A stretch of DNA of 64,000 nt from Roseobacter ponti (GCF_012932215.1 NZ_CP048788.1:3286001-3350000); one strand, 5' to 3'; shown: positions 1 through 8,810, counted from the first letter of the stretch. Notes: generated from the sequence alone by a model not told the origin. Made by a program: numbers and translations.

Positions 1-714
1 CTGACCGGTCACCGCAGGGGCATCCAGAAAATAGCCGACAGCGGCTGTGATGTCCTGAGGGTCAGAGCCGCGCCCCAGCACCGTGGCCGCACGTTGCTGT
101 GCGAACTGCTCCGCTTCCTGGCGTCCGCCCTGTAGTGTCGGGCCGGGTCCGATGGCATTAACGCGGATGGCCGGCGCCATCGCGCGGGCCATCGTTTGTG
201 TCAGCGTCCAGAGCGCGGCTTTGGCCAGGGTATAAGTCATAAAATCCGGCGTGAGCTTGCGCACGCGCTGATCGACCATGTTCACAATCAGCCCGGTTGC
301 GACGGGCTCACCATTGCTGTCGCGCGCAGGCCCCAGTCCCTGTGCCGCCATCGCCTGGCTCAGCAGAAAGGGCGCGCGCAGATTGCTCTGCATATGCCGG
401 TCCCAGCTTTCGCGCGTGGCCGTGCCGATCGTGTCATGCTCAAAGATTGACGCATTGTTGATGAGACAGGTTACCGGGCCGTCCAGGGCATCCCGGGCAT
501 CCACAAAAAGCTGTTCTGTGGCATCATCATCAAGCAGGTCCGCCCGGAGTGCGTGGGCACGCCCGCCCTGCTCTGCGATGCGCCTGACGGTTTCCCGCGC
601 ACCGGCATCCGAGGACGCATAGTGCACAACGACCTCATAGCCCCTTGCCGCGAGATAAACGGCGATCTCCCGCCCGATACGATGCCCGGCGCCGGTCACA
701 AGTGCCTTTTTCAT
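1..714 (-). CDS. SDR oxidoreductase, pteridine-reductase (FolM/PTR1)-like, truncated by window edge
   Basis: The reading frame starts at the ATG at 714 and runs off the left edge after 238 codons, so the C-terminus is missing. The N-terminus has the Rossmann motif TGAGHRIG (residues 8-15), NNAS at 86-89 and the catalytic YTLAK (Tyr161, Lys165). The usual catalytic serine is replaced by Asp148 in NMVDQ. An Asp there, together with TGxxxRIG, is typical of pteridine reductases (PTR1, FolM) rather than generic sugar or fatty-acid SDRs. The likely role is NADPH-dependent reduction of a pterin or related carbonyl in the cytoplasm. The substrate is inferred from motifs only. No other folate gene is visible beside it. 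Confidence 0.85.
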   Translation of the reverse strand, partial: MKKALVTGAGHRIGREIAVYLAARGYEVVVHYASSDAGARETVRRIAEQGGRAHALRADLLDDDATEQLFVDARDALDGPVTCLINNASIFEHDTIGTATRESWDRHMQSNLRAPFLLSQAMAAQGLGPARDSNGEPVATGLIVNMVDQRVRKLTPDFMTYTLAKAALWTLTQTMARAMAPAIRVNAIGPGPTLQGGRQEAEQFAQQRAATVLGRGSDPQDITAAVGYFLDAPAVTGQ

Positions 715-737
715 AATCTTTCTCCCGGGTTGGCCTT

Positions 738-1688
738 TCAGCCGAGAAGCACGAACATATATCCGCCGTAAAGAACCGTCAGCACGATGCCCCAGACGCG
801 GTTTATATCCTGTCTGGTGTAGACAAAGACTGCAAGAATCAGGGACGCCGCAAGCATCACCCACAGATCAAATGTCAGGAATTCCGGATCGACCGGAATC
901 GGCCCGATAAAGCTGGCGATGCCGATAATCGCAAGCAGGTTGAACATGTTCGATCCGATGACATTGCCAAGCGCCACATCCGCCTGACGCCGCAGCGCGG
1001 CCATAACGGTGGTCGCAAGTTCCGGCAGGGATGTGCCAATGGCGACAAGCGTAAGTCCGATCACAGTATCCGACACACCGTATTCCTGCGCGATCACGGT
1101 CGCATTATCCACGAGCAGATCCGCACCCAGTGGCAGCCCGACGAGGCCCAGCACCAGAAAGACGGCGATGCGCCAGCCGGGCATATCCGGGTCCGCGCCT
1201 TCGGGCTCGTCATCGGGGTCTTCTTTGCAGGCGGCGCGATGCTTTTGCGTGTCGCGAAAGGCGTCGGTCAGCACAAAGGCCAGCGCCGCAAGCAGGATCG
1301 CACCCGAAATCCAGTCAAAGACACCGCGGAACGCGAGCCCGATAAAGAGCAGCGTGGCGAGGATCATGAAATTGTAGGTTTTACGGGTATTGCACTCGGA
1401 GGTGTGCATGGTCGCAAGGATCGCGGGAATGCCGAGCACCAGCAGAATGTTTGCCGTGTTAGAGCCCACCACATTGCCCAGCGCCAGCCCCGGCACGTTT
1501 TCCAGCACCGCCTGAACCGAGATTAGCAGCTCGGGCGCTGACGTGCCGAAAGCAACGATTGTCAGGCTCACGATCAGGGCCGGTATGCCGAGCCGCAGGC
1601 TGAGATTGACCGCCCCTTTCACGAGGGCGTCACCGGCCAGGAGCAGGATCACCAGGCCCAGTCCGCTGAGCACCCAGGCCAGAGTCAT
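738..1688 (-). CDS. Ca2+/Na+ antiporter, CaCA (YrbG-like) family
   Basis: This 316-residue inner-membrane protein has the two inverted alpha repeats of the sodium/calcium exchanger fold: AFGTSAPELLIS followed by GNVVGSNTANILLVLG in the N-half, and AIGTSLPELATT followed by GNVIGSNMFNLLAIIG in the C-half. A charged cytoplasmic loop rich in Asp/Glu (KEDPDDEPEGADPD) separates them, as expected. The ATG at 1688 is chosen because the preceding in-frame codons are arginine-rich and overlap the upstream small gene. The start overlaps that gene's stop (ATGA), suggesting translational coupling. Ion selectivity is inferred from family membership. Confidence 0.92.
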   Translation of the reverse strand: MTLAWVLSGLGLVILLLAGDALVKGAVNLSLRLGIPALIVSLTIVAFGTSAPELLISVQAVLENVPGLALGNVVGSNTANILLVLGIPAILATMHTSECNTRKTYNFMILATLLFIGLAFRGVFDWISGAILLAALAFVLTDAFRDTQKHRAACKEDPDDEPEGADPDMPGWRIAVFLVLGLVGLPLGADLLVDNATVIAQEYGVSDTVIGLTLVAIGTSLPELATTVMAALRRQADVALGNVIGSNMFNLLAIIGIASFIGPIPVDPEFLTFDLWVMLAASLILAVFVYTRQDINRVWGIVLTVLYGGYMFVLLG

Positions 1689-1855
1689 CCGCGCCCACCG
1701 TGGCCGCACCCGCAGGGACCGCGACCTATGCGATAGCGTCCGCAGCCGGGGCATTTGGCAGATGCCAGCCGTTTACCACCCAGCCAGTGCATTTTCCCGA
1801 ACATCGCCAGAACAGCAATCACGACGAGAAACAGAGTAACGATTTTAAAAATCAT
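1685..1855 (-). CDS. 56-residue membrane micro-protein with cysteine/glycine tail
   Basis: The predicted peptide starts with one hydrophobic helix (MIFKIVTLFLVVIAVLAMFG), then a short basic linker, then a cysteine- and glycine-rich tail with CPGCG near residue 34 and CGCG near residue 48. The paired cysteines suggest a small metal site, probably zinc. It begins 4 bases after the S49 peptidase stop and its stop overlaps the antiporter ATG, so it is packed between two real genes on the same strand. This packing is the main support that it is translated. The function is unknown. A role as a membrane-anchored metal-binding accessory to either neighbour is speculation. Confidence 0.6.
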   Translation of the reverse strand: MIFKIVTLFLVVIAVLAMFGKMHWLGGKRLASAKCPGCGRYRIGRGPCGCGHGGRG

Positions 1856-1859
1856 CCGG

Positions 1860-2657
1860 TTACAACCCGAACTGCGCAAAGGCGCTGCGCTCTTCAACGG
1901 TGCTCAGCGCGTCATCCATCACGCGGGCACCGAAGCGGGAGAGAAACGGTCTTTTGATGCCGTAACGCCGGAATTTTACCTTTTCACCGAAACGTTCCTG
2001 CATCTTTGGTTTCAGATGCCCCACACCGTCGATAAGGCCGAGCTCTGTTGCCCGCCGTGCCAGCCATATTTCCCCGGTGAACAGGTCCTGATCTTCAGGC
2101 AGCCTGCCGCCTCGTCGCGCGGTGATGTGGTCTTTGAAATTGGTATGGATATCTTCCAGCAGCGTCTTCAGGCGTGCCACATCTTCCGGGTTTTCCGGAC
2201 GAAAGGGATCCAGCATGGATTTGGACTTGCCCGCCGTATAGACCCGGCGCTCGATACCATAACGGCTGATCAGCTCATCGACACCGAAAGATGCCGAAAT
2301 GACGCCGATTGAGCCCACAACCGAGCTGTAATCTGCATAAATCTCGTCAGCCGCAGCCGCCAGCCAGTAGCCGCCCGAGGCCGCGACATCCTCGACGAAG
2401 GCATAGACCGGCACTTCTTTCTCCGCCGCCAGCCGGCGGATCCGAGCGCCGATAAGAGACGACTGAACCGGGCTGCCGCCGGGCGAGTTGATCTCAAGAG
2501 CGACGGCTGACGGCTTTCCCTTTGAAAATGCCTTTTCCAGAACGGGTTCCAGAACCGCGTCGTTCAGTGTACCGCGTCCCGATGCGCTGATCATGCCCGA
2601 GAGGCGGACAACAGCTACAACCGGGGCAGATTTAAGAAAGGGTATCCAGCGCTTCAT
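1860..2657 (-). CDS. S49 family (SppA/SohB-like) serine peptidase
   Basis: The 265-residue protein has the S49 core: NSPGGSPVQSS near residue 58, the nucleophile serine in VAASGGYWLAAAAD (Ser94), SSVVGSIGVI, and the general-base lysine in TAGKSKSMLDPF (Lys146). This Ser/Lys dyad cleaves residual signal peptides or membrane proteins. The protein is about the size of single-domain SppA36K/SohB enzymes rather than the 67-kDa E. coli SppA. The ATG at 2657 is preferred over the upstream one because the sequence MKRWIPFLKS starts the conserved region. The N-terminal helix is short, so the membrane anchoring mode is uncertain. It is followed within 4 bases by the micro-protein and then the antiporter. 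Confidence 0.9.
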   Translation of the reverse strand: MKRWIPFLKSAPVVAVVRLSGMISASGRGTLNDAVLEPVLEKAFSKGKPSAVALEINSPGGSPVQSSLIGARIRRLAAEKEVPVYAFVEDVAASGGYWLAAAADEIYADYSSVVGSIGVISASFGVDELISRYGIERRVYTAGKSKSMLDPFRPENPEDVARLKTLLEDIHTNFKDHITARRGGRLPEDQDLFTGEIWLARRATELGLIDGVGHLKPKMQERFGEKVKFRRYGIKRPFLSRFGARVMDDALSTVEERSAFAQFGL

Positions 2658-2681
2658 GAGTTCCCATGTAGAATGGTGCCC

Positions 2682-2699
2682 CCCACCAAACAAGGTGGG
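2682..2699 (-). terminator. Short hairpin between ABC permease and S49 peptidase genes
   Basis: CCCACC (2682-2687) and GGTGGG (2694-2699) form a 6-bp stem with a 6-base loop in the 70-base gap between two same-strand genes. There is no T-run after it on the minus strand, so it would be a weak terminator or merely a spacer hairpin. Confidence 0.25.
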
Positions 2700-2727
2700 C
2701 GCACGGAAGAGTTTTCACACTGCACCT

Positions 2728-3489
2728 TTATTGCCGGATCCGCCAGCCGGTGCGGAATATCAGCCAGATCGCCCCGAGGCAGAGCCCGGTGAAAACCATG
2801 ATCGCCAGAAGCGAGACACCAATCGACACATCTGCGGTTCCGAAGAATGCCCAGCGGAAGCCTGAGATCAGATAAACAACCGGGTTGAACATGGAGATGG
2901 TCTGCCAGACCGGTGGCAGCATGGAGATCGAATAGAAAGACCCGCCGAGGAAAACCAGTGGTGTCACGATCAGCAGCGGCACGAGCTGCAGTTGCTCAAA
3001 GCTGCCGGCCCAGATGCCGATGATAAAGCCCAGCAGCGCAAAACTGAGACAGGTGAGCACAAGAAATGCAATCATTGCAAAGGGGTGCGCGATACTCACG
3101 TCCACAAAGAAAAACGAGGTCACCAGGATGATTACCCCGATGATCAGCGCTTTGGTCGCAGCAGCGCCCACATAGCCTGCAACGATTTCAAGAAAATTCA
3201 CCGGGGCGGAGAGCAGTTCATAGACCGTGCCGATGAATTTGGGAAAGTAGATGCCGAAGGAGGCATTGGAGATCGCCTGGGTAATGACTGACAGCATGAT
3301 CAGTCCCGGCACGATGAACGCGCCATAACTCACGCCCTCAACTTCCTGGATGCGGCTGCCGATCGCTGCGCCGAAGACCACAAAATAGAGTGAAGTGGAC
3401 AACACCGGTGAAATCAGACTCTGCGCAAGGGTGCGGAAAAAGCGGGCCATCTCAAAGAGGTATATTGCGCGGACTGCCTCAAAGTTCAT
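2728..3489 (-). CDS. ABC-2 type transporter permease
   Basis: This 253-residue protein has about six hydrophobic segments and the ABC-2 membrane layout. An N-terminal cytoplasmic helix ([20 protein letters not shown]) leads into the first membrane span, and a C-terminal signature ([40 protein letters not shown]) matches the LGGxF...LPxxxxxxxxxNPxxY pattern of NodJ/DrrB-like permeases. It overlaps the upstream ATPase gene by 4 bases (ATGA), so the pair should form one exporter. The substrate cannot be read from the sequence. Drug, lipid or polysaccharide export are all known for this family. Confidence 0.92.
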   Translation of the reverse strand: MNFEAVRAIYLFEMARFFRTLAQSLISPVLSTSLYFVVFGAAIGSRIQEVEGVSYGAFIVPGLIMLSVITQAISNASFGIYFPKFIGTVYELLSAPVNFLEIVAGYVGAAATKALIIGVIILVTSFFFVDVSIAHPFAMIAFLVLTCLSFALLGFIIGIWAGSFEQLQLVPLLIVTPLVFLGGSFYSISMLPPVWQTISMFNPVVYLISGFRWAFFGTADVSIGVSLLAIMVFTGLCLGAIWLIFRTGWRIRQ

Positions 3490-4424
3490 GACGCGACCTC
3501 CTCTTCCCGCGATACAAGGTCCACAAAGATATCCTCGAGGCTGCTCTGGCGGGTAGCGACGTCGCGCAGGACCAGGCCGGCAGCGGCAACATCGCGCAGC
3601 AGTTTCGTGATGCCTGTGCGATCTGCTCTGGTGTCATAGGAATAGGTCAGCGTTTTGCGGTCCTCGCAGAGCACAAGGTCGTAGGACGCCAGTGCTTCCG
3701 GGATTTCGTCGAGCTCTTCAGAGAGCTGCACATCAAGCTGTTTGCGGCCCATCCGGGTCATCAGCGCATCCTTATCCTCAACCAGCAGCATCTCGCCCCG
3801 GGCGATGACGCCGATGCGATCGGCGATGGCTTCGGCCTCTTCGATGTAATGGGTTGTCAGCACGATGGTCACGCCGGTGGCTTTCAGGCCCCGGACGACC
3901 TCCCACATATCTTTTCTGAGCTCGACATCCACGCCCGCCGTCGGTTCATCGAGAAACAGAAGCCGCGGCTCATGGCTCAGCGCCTTGGCAATCAGGACCC
4001 GGCGTTTCATCCCGCCTGACAGCTCACGGATCTGGTTGTTGCGTTTGTCCCAGAGCGACAGTTGCCTGAGCACTTTTTCGATCAGCGCATCATCGCGGGC
4101 CTTGCCGAAAAGGCCACGCGAAAACCGGACGGTGTTGATGACCCGTTCGAAGGGTTCGAGATTTATCTCCTGCGGCACCAGGCCGATCATCGCCCGCGCG
4201 GCACGATATTCACTCACCGTGTTGTGGCCGCCCACATGCACGGTACCCGACGTCGCCATGGTGATCCCGCAGGCCGTGGAAATCAGCGTCGTTTTGCCCG
4301 CGCCGTTAGGACCGAGCAGCGCCACGATCTCTCCCGCATCAATCTGCAGGTCAACGCCCTTAAGCGCCTCGAACCCGTCGGCATAGGATTTGCGCAGATC
4401 TGCGATATCGAGAATGGGTGGCAT
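3486..4424 (-). CDS. ABC-2 exporter ATP-binding protein
   Basis: The 312-residue ATPase carries Walker [10 protein letters not shown] (38-46), the ABC signature ELSGGMKRR (134-142), Walker [13 protein letters not shown] (155-166) and the H-loop [15 protein letters not shown]-terminal extension of about 90 residues is typical of DrrA/CcmA-type partners of ABC-2 permeases. The ATG at 4424 is chosen because an AGAGG ribosome site lies just upstream and the sequence begins [12 protein letters not shown]. The 23 extra upstream codons look non-coding. It is coupled to the permease through a 4-base overlap. Confidence 0.93.
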   Translation of the reverse strand: MPPILDIADLRKSYADGFEALKGVDLQIDAGEIVALLGPNGAGKTTLISTACGITMATSGTVHVGGHNTVSEYRAARAMIGLVPQEINLEPFERVINTVRFSRGLFGKARDDALIEKVLRQLSLWDKRNNQIRELSGGMKRRVLIAKALSHEPRLLFLDEPTAGVDVELRKDMWEVVRGLKATGVTIVLTTHYIEEAEAIADRIGVIARGEMLLVEDKDALMTRMGRKQLDVQLSEELDEIPEALASYDLVLCEDRKTLTYSYDTRADRTGITKLLRDVAAAGLVLRDVATRQSSLEDIFVDLVSREEEVAS

Positions 4425-4534
4425 AGGGACCTCTGGCTTTCCGGGCCTGTTACGTATGCCGGAAACCGCTGGGGCAACAGAGCACAAATGCACAGATATG
4501 TGTCAGACTGTGCGCATCCCGGGCGCCGGCTGGC

Positions 4535-5059
4535 TCAGGCCTTGCCGGTGATGCGCTTCAGCCAGCTCTTTTTTTCCGCCTCCGGTGCATCATCCGCCGG
4601 GGCTTCATCAGACTGCGCCGGCCCTTCGAGCGTTTCCTGCAGATTGGCAAAAAACTGATCCGCCATCTTTTTAGCAAACCCGTCGATGATGCGGCTGCCC
4701 AGCTGCGCCAGCTTCCCCCCAACCTTAGCTTCGACGTCATAGCTGAGCTCGGTCCCGCCATCTTTTGCGGTCATGCGCACCTCGGCGCCGCCTTTGGCGA
4801 ACCCGGCAGCGCCGCCTTTGCCCTCACCCGATATCGTCAGAGAGCTGTCCGGCACCATATCGGACAGGGTCACCCTGCCTTTGAATGTCGCTTTGACCGG
4901 CCCGACCTTCTGCACAACCGTGGCCTCGAAGCCATCTTCCGGCGATCCGGTCACGTCCTGCGCGCCCGGCACACAGGCCTCCAGCACCTCGGGCGTCAGC
5001 AAAGCGGCATAAACCTGCGCCGGTGTTGCGGCGATCTGGCGGGTGTCTGACATCTGCAT
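4535..5059 (-). CDS. CoxG-like SRPBCC protein
   Basis: This 174-residue protein matches the carbon-monoxide-dehydrogenase subunit G (CoxG) family of the START/SRPBCC fold. It has the N-terminal AATPAQVYAALLTPEVLEACVPG motif, GPVKATFKGRVTLSDM, an Ala/Gly-rich GEGKGGAAGFAKGGAEV stretch, and LGSRIIDGFAKKMADQFFANL near the C-terminus. An acidic linker and a basic tail (KKSWLKRITGKA) follow. In CO-dehydrogenase operons CoxG recruits the enzyme to the membrane, but no coxMSL genes are present here. Its partner may be another molybdenum hydroxylase elsewhere. A GGAGG site 6 bases upstream supports the first ATG. Confidence 0.85.
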   Translation of the reverse strand: MQMSDTRQIAATPAQVYAALLTPEVLEACVPGAQDVTGSPEDGFEATVVQKVGPVKATFKGRVTLSDMVPDSSLTISGEGKGGAAGFAKGGAEVRMTAKDGGTELSYDVEAKVGGKLAQLGSRIIDGFAKKMADQFFANLQETLEGPAQSDEAPADDAPEAEKKSWLKRITGKA

Positions 5060-5181
5060 GGGAGCCTCCTTTGCGTCGGTGTCTGTGCAAAGCGTAGCGT
5101 AAGCAATCGGGCCGTGCCATTCGATTTTACCGATGTCGCATTCGGGCTCGACAGCGCGCTGCCGGCTGATAGGTCTGGCAC

Positions 5182-6159
5182 ATGGCCACGCTTCCCGAAA
5201 ACCGCGCCGCAGCCGGCATTTTCTTCGTACTGGGCGGCGTCCTGGCTATTTCGTTCAACGACATGCTGATCAAACAGCTCTCCGGCGGGTATCCCCTGCA
5301 CGAGCTGGTTTTTATCCGTTCTTTTATCGGCATCATCCTGTCGCTTTTTCTGATCCGCATGGAAGGCGGTCTGCAGATCCTGCGCACCAGCCAGCCTATG
5401 CTCCATGCGCTGCGCGGCCTGCTGATTGTGGTCGCCAATATGTGTTATTTCGCGGCACTGGCGGCAATGCCGCTGGCCGATGCCACAGCACTTTTTTTTG
5501 CCGCGCCACTGATCATTACGCTCCTGTCTGTTCCGATGCTGGGCGAAAAAGTCGGGCCTTTGCGGCTTGCCGCCGTGACTGTCGGTTTTGCCGGGGTGGT
5601 CATCATGCAGCGCCCCTGGGCCAGCGCAGAAGAGTTGCAGGTCTCGCGTCTGGTGCTGGTCTTGCCGGTGATCGCGGCACTCACTTATGCTCTGAACCAG
5701 CTGATGACACGCATGCTGGGGGTGAACAGCAAAGCGTCGGCGATGTCGGTCTATGTGCAGCTGGCGTTCATCGTCGTCTCCTCGGGGTTTTTTCTGATCG
5801 CAGGCGACGGGCGCTATGCTGAAGGGCTCGACAACCCTTCGCTGATCTTTCTGTTGCGGCCATGGGTCTGGCCCACGGCACAGGACTGGGTCTGGCTGGT
5901 GACGATGGGGGCGAATGCAGCCATCATCGGGTACTGCCTCAGTCAGGCTTACCGGATCGCCGATGCGGCCACCGTGGCGCCGTTTGAATATGTCGGGCTC
6001 CCGCTTGCCGTGCTCTGGGGATGGCTCATCTTCGGCGATCTGCCGGCACTGGAAGTCTGGATCGGGATCGCGCTGATACTCGGCTCCGGCCTTTTCGTGT
6101 TCCTGCGCGAACAGCACAAGGCCCGCGTGGTCGCGCGGGGCCCTGTGAAACGCAGATGA
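5182..6159 (+). CDS. DMT-superfamily (EamA) transporter
   Basis: The 325-residue protein has about ten membrane spans arranged as two EamA repeats. Repeat signatures include the end of the first half (VTVGFAGVVIMQRPW) and the second half (APFEYVGLPLAVLWGWLIFGDLPALEVWIGIALILGSGLFVFLRE). Family members export amino acids, nucleosides or other metabolites, or take up S-adenosylmethionine. The substrate is not determinable from sequence. It is transcribed divergently from the CoxG-like gene, and the 122 bases between them should hold both promoters. Confidence 0.9.
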   Translation: MATLPENRAAAGIFFVLGGVLAISFNDMLIKQLSGGYPLHELVFIRSFIGIILSLFLIRMEGGLQILRTSQPMLHALRGLLIVVANMCYFAALAAMPLADATALFFAAPLIITLLSVPMLGEKVGPLRLAAVTVGFAGVVIMQRPWASAEELQVSRLVLVLPVIAALTYALNQLMTRMLGVNSKASAMSVYVQLAFIVVSSGFFLIAGDGRYAEGLDNPSLIFLLRPWVWPTAQDWVWLVTMGANAAIIGYCLSQAYRIADAATVAPFEYVGLPLAVLWGWLIFGDLPALEVWIGIALILGSGLFVFLREQHKARVVARGPVKRR

Positions 6160-6163
6160 TGTC

Positions 6164-7402
6164 TCAGTGACCGGTCAGCACCAGCGTCTGCAACGGTAAC
6201 AGCAGCGACTGGATGCGCAGACCTGCCGCATGCACCAGCCCGACGGTATCAACCACATGCATGCTGACCCGGGTCAGAAAGCCCAGATCGGTGTCCGGAT
6301 CCTCGAGCTGTGCATGAAAACTGGTATAGGCATTGGCCACGCAGCGGCTGCCGGGTGGAATATCATCCGTCTGGCCGGGATATATCGGTTCCATAAAGAC
6401 AGTGACCGAGCCCGGCGCGCCCTGGTTCTGCGGATCGACAAGGCGGTCGGAAGGGCGGATCTGTCCGGCGGCGATCACATCCTGGACCCCCGTAATCACC
6501 ATCGGAATGATCGTGAAAGGTTTGGAGATACAGGTAATCTCAGCCACACCGCCGGGCTTCACGACCTGGGTCGAGATCTGTGAAAAGCCGGCCTGAAACC
6601 GCCCGCTGCCCGAGCCGCGCGGGACGAGAATACCCGCAGGCCTGAGGATGGGGTTGACGATATCACCCACCTGCAGCGCAAACTGTTCCACGACTGCGTC
6701 CGTGCCGGCGTAGACGGTCATTTTGTCCAGCTCGACCTCTGCCTGTTCAAGCGCAGCTTCGGCGCTGGCCCGGCGGGCAGGCAGAAGGACGGTGATGTTA
6801 GCCTCAACTGCGTCAATGCCCGCATAGGCCGCATCCAGCGCGCCCTGCCGCACATCACGTTCGTTCTCAAGGATTTCAACGTCCCGCTCGGACACCGCAG
6901 ACGAACCGCGCTCAAAGAGACTTCTCTGGCGCTCGAGATCATCTGTGGTCTGGGTCAGTGCTGCCTGGGCCTGATCGACGGCGGCCTCTGCTGCTGCGCG
7001 GTCTGACTGCGCCAGAGCAAGCGATGCGTCGACCTCTTCAATCTGGCGCATTGCCGTTTCAAGCGCCGCTTCCTGACGGGTGCTGTCCAGCCTGAAGATG
7101 CGATCCCCTGCAGACACTTCGCTGTTGTTCTCAACATAAACCTCAGCGACCCGACCGGCGGATTCCGACAGGATGGTCACCGTGCGGAAGTAAGACGACA
7201 CATTCTTAGTCTGGGGGTGATAATAAAAGACCACCGTGATCAGGCTGATCGTGAGCATGGCACAAAGTGTGATGCCCCAGCGCAGCTCGTACCAGACGGT
7301 GAAGAAGTTGATCTCCCGGCCCCATCTTTTATCCTGAAATTTCCGGCGCAGCAGGTAATCGGGCAGGATTGTCACCAGAGAGCAGATAATCAGTTCAAGC
7401 AC
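6164..7402 (-). CDS. HlyD-family membrane fusion-like protein
   Basis: The 412-residue protein has an unusually long N-terminal region (about 45 residues including a hydrophobic segment and a basic stretch), then a strong membrane helix (ITLCAMLTISLITVVFYY). The periplasmic adaptor part follows: a first lipoyl half near residues 75-110 (TILSESAGRVAEVYVENNSEVSAGDRIFRLD), a long alpha-helical hairpin at about 112-235 rich in Ala/Glu/Gln, and the second lipoyl half (AGTDAVVEQFALQVGDIVNP). No ABC ATPase, MFS or outer-membrane partner lies beside it. The only partner is the small membrane protein encoded 1 base upstream, an arrangement similar in outline to E. coli YiaW/YiaV and YibI/YibH pairs. 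Confidence 0.85.
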   Translation of the reverse strand: MLELIICSLVTILPDYLLRRKFQDKRWGREINFFTVWYELRWGITLCAMLTISLITVVFYYHPQTKNVSSYFRTVTILSESAGRVAEVYVENNSEVSAGDRIFRLDSTRQEAALETAMRQIEEVDASLALAQSDRAAAEAAVDQAQAALTQTTDDLERQRSLFERGSSAVSERDVEILENERDVRQGALDAAYAGIDAVEANITVLLPARRASAEAALEQAEVELDKMTVYAGTDAVVEQFALQVGDIVNPILRPAGILVPRGSGSGRFQAGFSQISTQVVKPGGVAEITCISKPFTIIPMVITGVQDVIAAGQIRPSDRLVDPQNQGAPGSVTVFMEPIYPGQTDDIPPGSRCVANAYTSFHAQLEDPDTDLGFLTRVSMHVVDTVGLVHAAGLRIQSLLLPLQTLVLTGH

Positions 7403-7403
7403 A

Positions 7404-7754
7404 TCAGCGCTCCCGGTTCACGAGGTCGGTGAGCGACTGCGCGATATTCTGCAGCGGTGTCACGATGTCAGGCGGTCGGAAAGCGGCAAGTACCAGCGCG
7501 CCGACCCAGAAAACGTTGTTGTGGGTAAAAAGAGCCAGCATCGCCAGGATACTGATCAGCTGCAGCTGTGTGCTGTTGCCCTGATGGGCCATCTTCTCGG
7601 GCATCGCATGCAGAGTGAAATAGGCAATTCCCAGGAGCAGGATCACCCCGACCACAAGAAAGATCATGACCGTAAACAGGTGATCGCCCCCGTCGGGTGT
7701 CGAGAAGAATGGCGGAAGGTGGTGAGGTGCGAGTGGGTGAATATTTTCCGACAT
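7404..7754 (-). CDS. Small inner-membrane protein paired with HlyD-like gene
   Basis: A 116-residue protein with two or three hydrophobic segments (LFTVMIFLVVGVILLLGIAYF near residue 28 and ISILAMLALFTHNNVFWVGALVLAAF near 68). It ends 1 base before the HlyD-like gene starts, so the two are almost certainly translated from one message. Two starts are possible: a GTG at 7787 and the ATG at 7754. They encode near-identical openings (MSENIR and MSENIH), which looks like a tiny local duplication. I chose the ATG. The function is unknown, but the context suggests a membrane subunit of a small efflux or envelope system. Confidence 0.7.
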   Translation of the reverse strand: MSENIHPLAPHHLPPFFSTPDGGDHLFTVMIFLVVGVILLLGIAYFTLHAMPEKMAHQGNSTQLQLISILAMLALFTHNNVFWVGALVLAAFRPPDIVTPLQNIAQSLTDLVNRER

Positions 7755-7847
7755 GGCTGCCAAGGGTCCCCGTATGTTTTCTGACACACCGCCACGCTAC
7801 AGTTCCGGGCGGCTGTCCGCCATGTCAAAATGCCACGTGCCCGCGGC

Positions 7848-8810
7848 TCAGCTGATGCGGACCACGACTTTTCCGGTGGCTTTGCGGGTGCGCAGCAGGT
7901 CAAGGGCGTCGTTGGCCTCTTCCAGCGGCAGCACGTGGCTGACATGGGGGTGAATGCGGCCCTCAACATACCAGGCGATCAGTTCACGGAAACTGTCGGT
8001 CAGCACGGCGGGGTTAACCCGCGTGTACCCGCCCCAGTAAAAACCGATCACTGTCAGGTTTTTAACCAGCAGATGATTGGCGGGGATCTGTGGCACCTCG
8101 CCCGAGGCAAAGCCAAGCGGAATAAGCCGCGCCTCAGGATTGCACGCCCGCAGAGCCGCTCTGAACTGATCGCCGCCGATCGGATCATAAACAACATCGG
8201 CGCCGCCGAGCGCCTTGACCATTTCGCGGATATCATCGGTCTCTGAATTTACAAGATGATCCGCGCCGGCCTGCTTTGCCACCTGCAGCTTTTCCGCGCC
8301 GCGGGCCACTGCGACAACCTCGGCGCCCATCAGTTTGCCAAGCTCCACAGCCGTCAGCCCCACACCGCCCGAGGCCCCAAGCACCAGAAGGCGTTCTCCC
8401 GGTTTCAGACCCGCCTTATAGGACAGTGCGACATGGCTGGTGCCATAGGCGATCAGAAACGCCGCGGCATGCTCATCGGTCATTTCATCCGGGACGGGCA
8501 CGCAGACATTCGCCGGGATTGCCGCGTAATCTGCCAGCGCGTCAAATCCGCAATAGGCCGCGACCCGCTGTCCGGTCAAGAGATCTGTGACGCCCTCACC
8601 CACCGCGGTGACAGTGCCACAGAGCTCCATGCCAAGAGTGAAAGGCAGCTGTGGTTTTTCCTGATAGGTGCCTTTGATGATCAGCAGATCGCCGAAGTTC
8701 AGCCCGCAGGTGCGGACTTTGACCACCACCTGTCCGGGGGCCGCCTGTGGCTCCGGGATATCCTCAAGGGTGAGCGGCTGTCCGAGCTCTGTCACCTGCA
8801 TCGCGCGCAT
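7848..8810 (-). CDS. NADPH:quinone oxidoreductase-like MDR protein
   Basis: This is a 320-residue zinc-independent medium-chain dehydrogenase of the quinone-oxidoreductase branch. It has GLNFGDLLIIKGTY at the N-terminal catalytic domain, LGMELCGTVTAVGEGV, then the Rossmann motif LVLGASGGVGLTAVELGKLMGAEVVAVARG and the signature DVVYDPIGGDQF. No zinc-ligand cysteine array is present, as expected for this branch. The ATG at 8810 is preceded by AGAGGAG, and the 35 codons upstream in the same frame look non-coding. Reduction of quinones or alpha,beta-unsaturated carbonyls is inferred from family. The true substrate is unknown. Confidence 0.9.
   Translation of the reverse strand: MRAMQVTELGQPLTLEDIPEPQAAPGQVVVKVRTCGLNFGDLLIIKGTYQEKPQLPFTLGMELCGTVTAVGEGVTDLLTGQRVAAYCGFDALADYAAIPANVCVPVPDEMTDEHAAAFLIAYGTSHVALSYKAGLKPGERLLVLGASGGVGLTAVELGKLMGAEVVAVARGAEKLQVAKQAGADHLVNSETDDIREMVKALGGADVVYDPIGGDQFRAALRACNPEARLIPLGFASGEVPQIPANHLLVKNLTVIGFYWGGYTRVNPAVLTDSFRELIAWYVEGRIHPHVSHVLPLEEANDALDLLRTRKATGKVVVRIS

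Noticed and set aside
4996-6117. Long minus-strand open frame opposite the DMT transporter gene
   Set aside because: It is rich in Gln, Asp, His and Arg with no domain, as expected for the reverse complement of a hydrophobic gene. The plus-strand gene has clear membrane spans and a family match.
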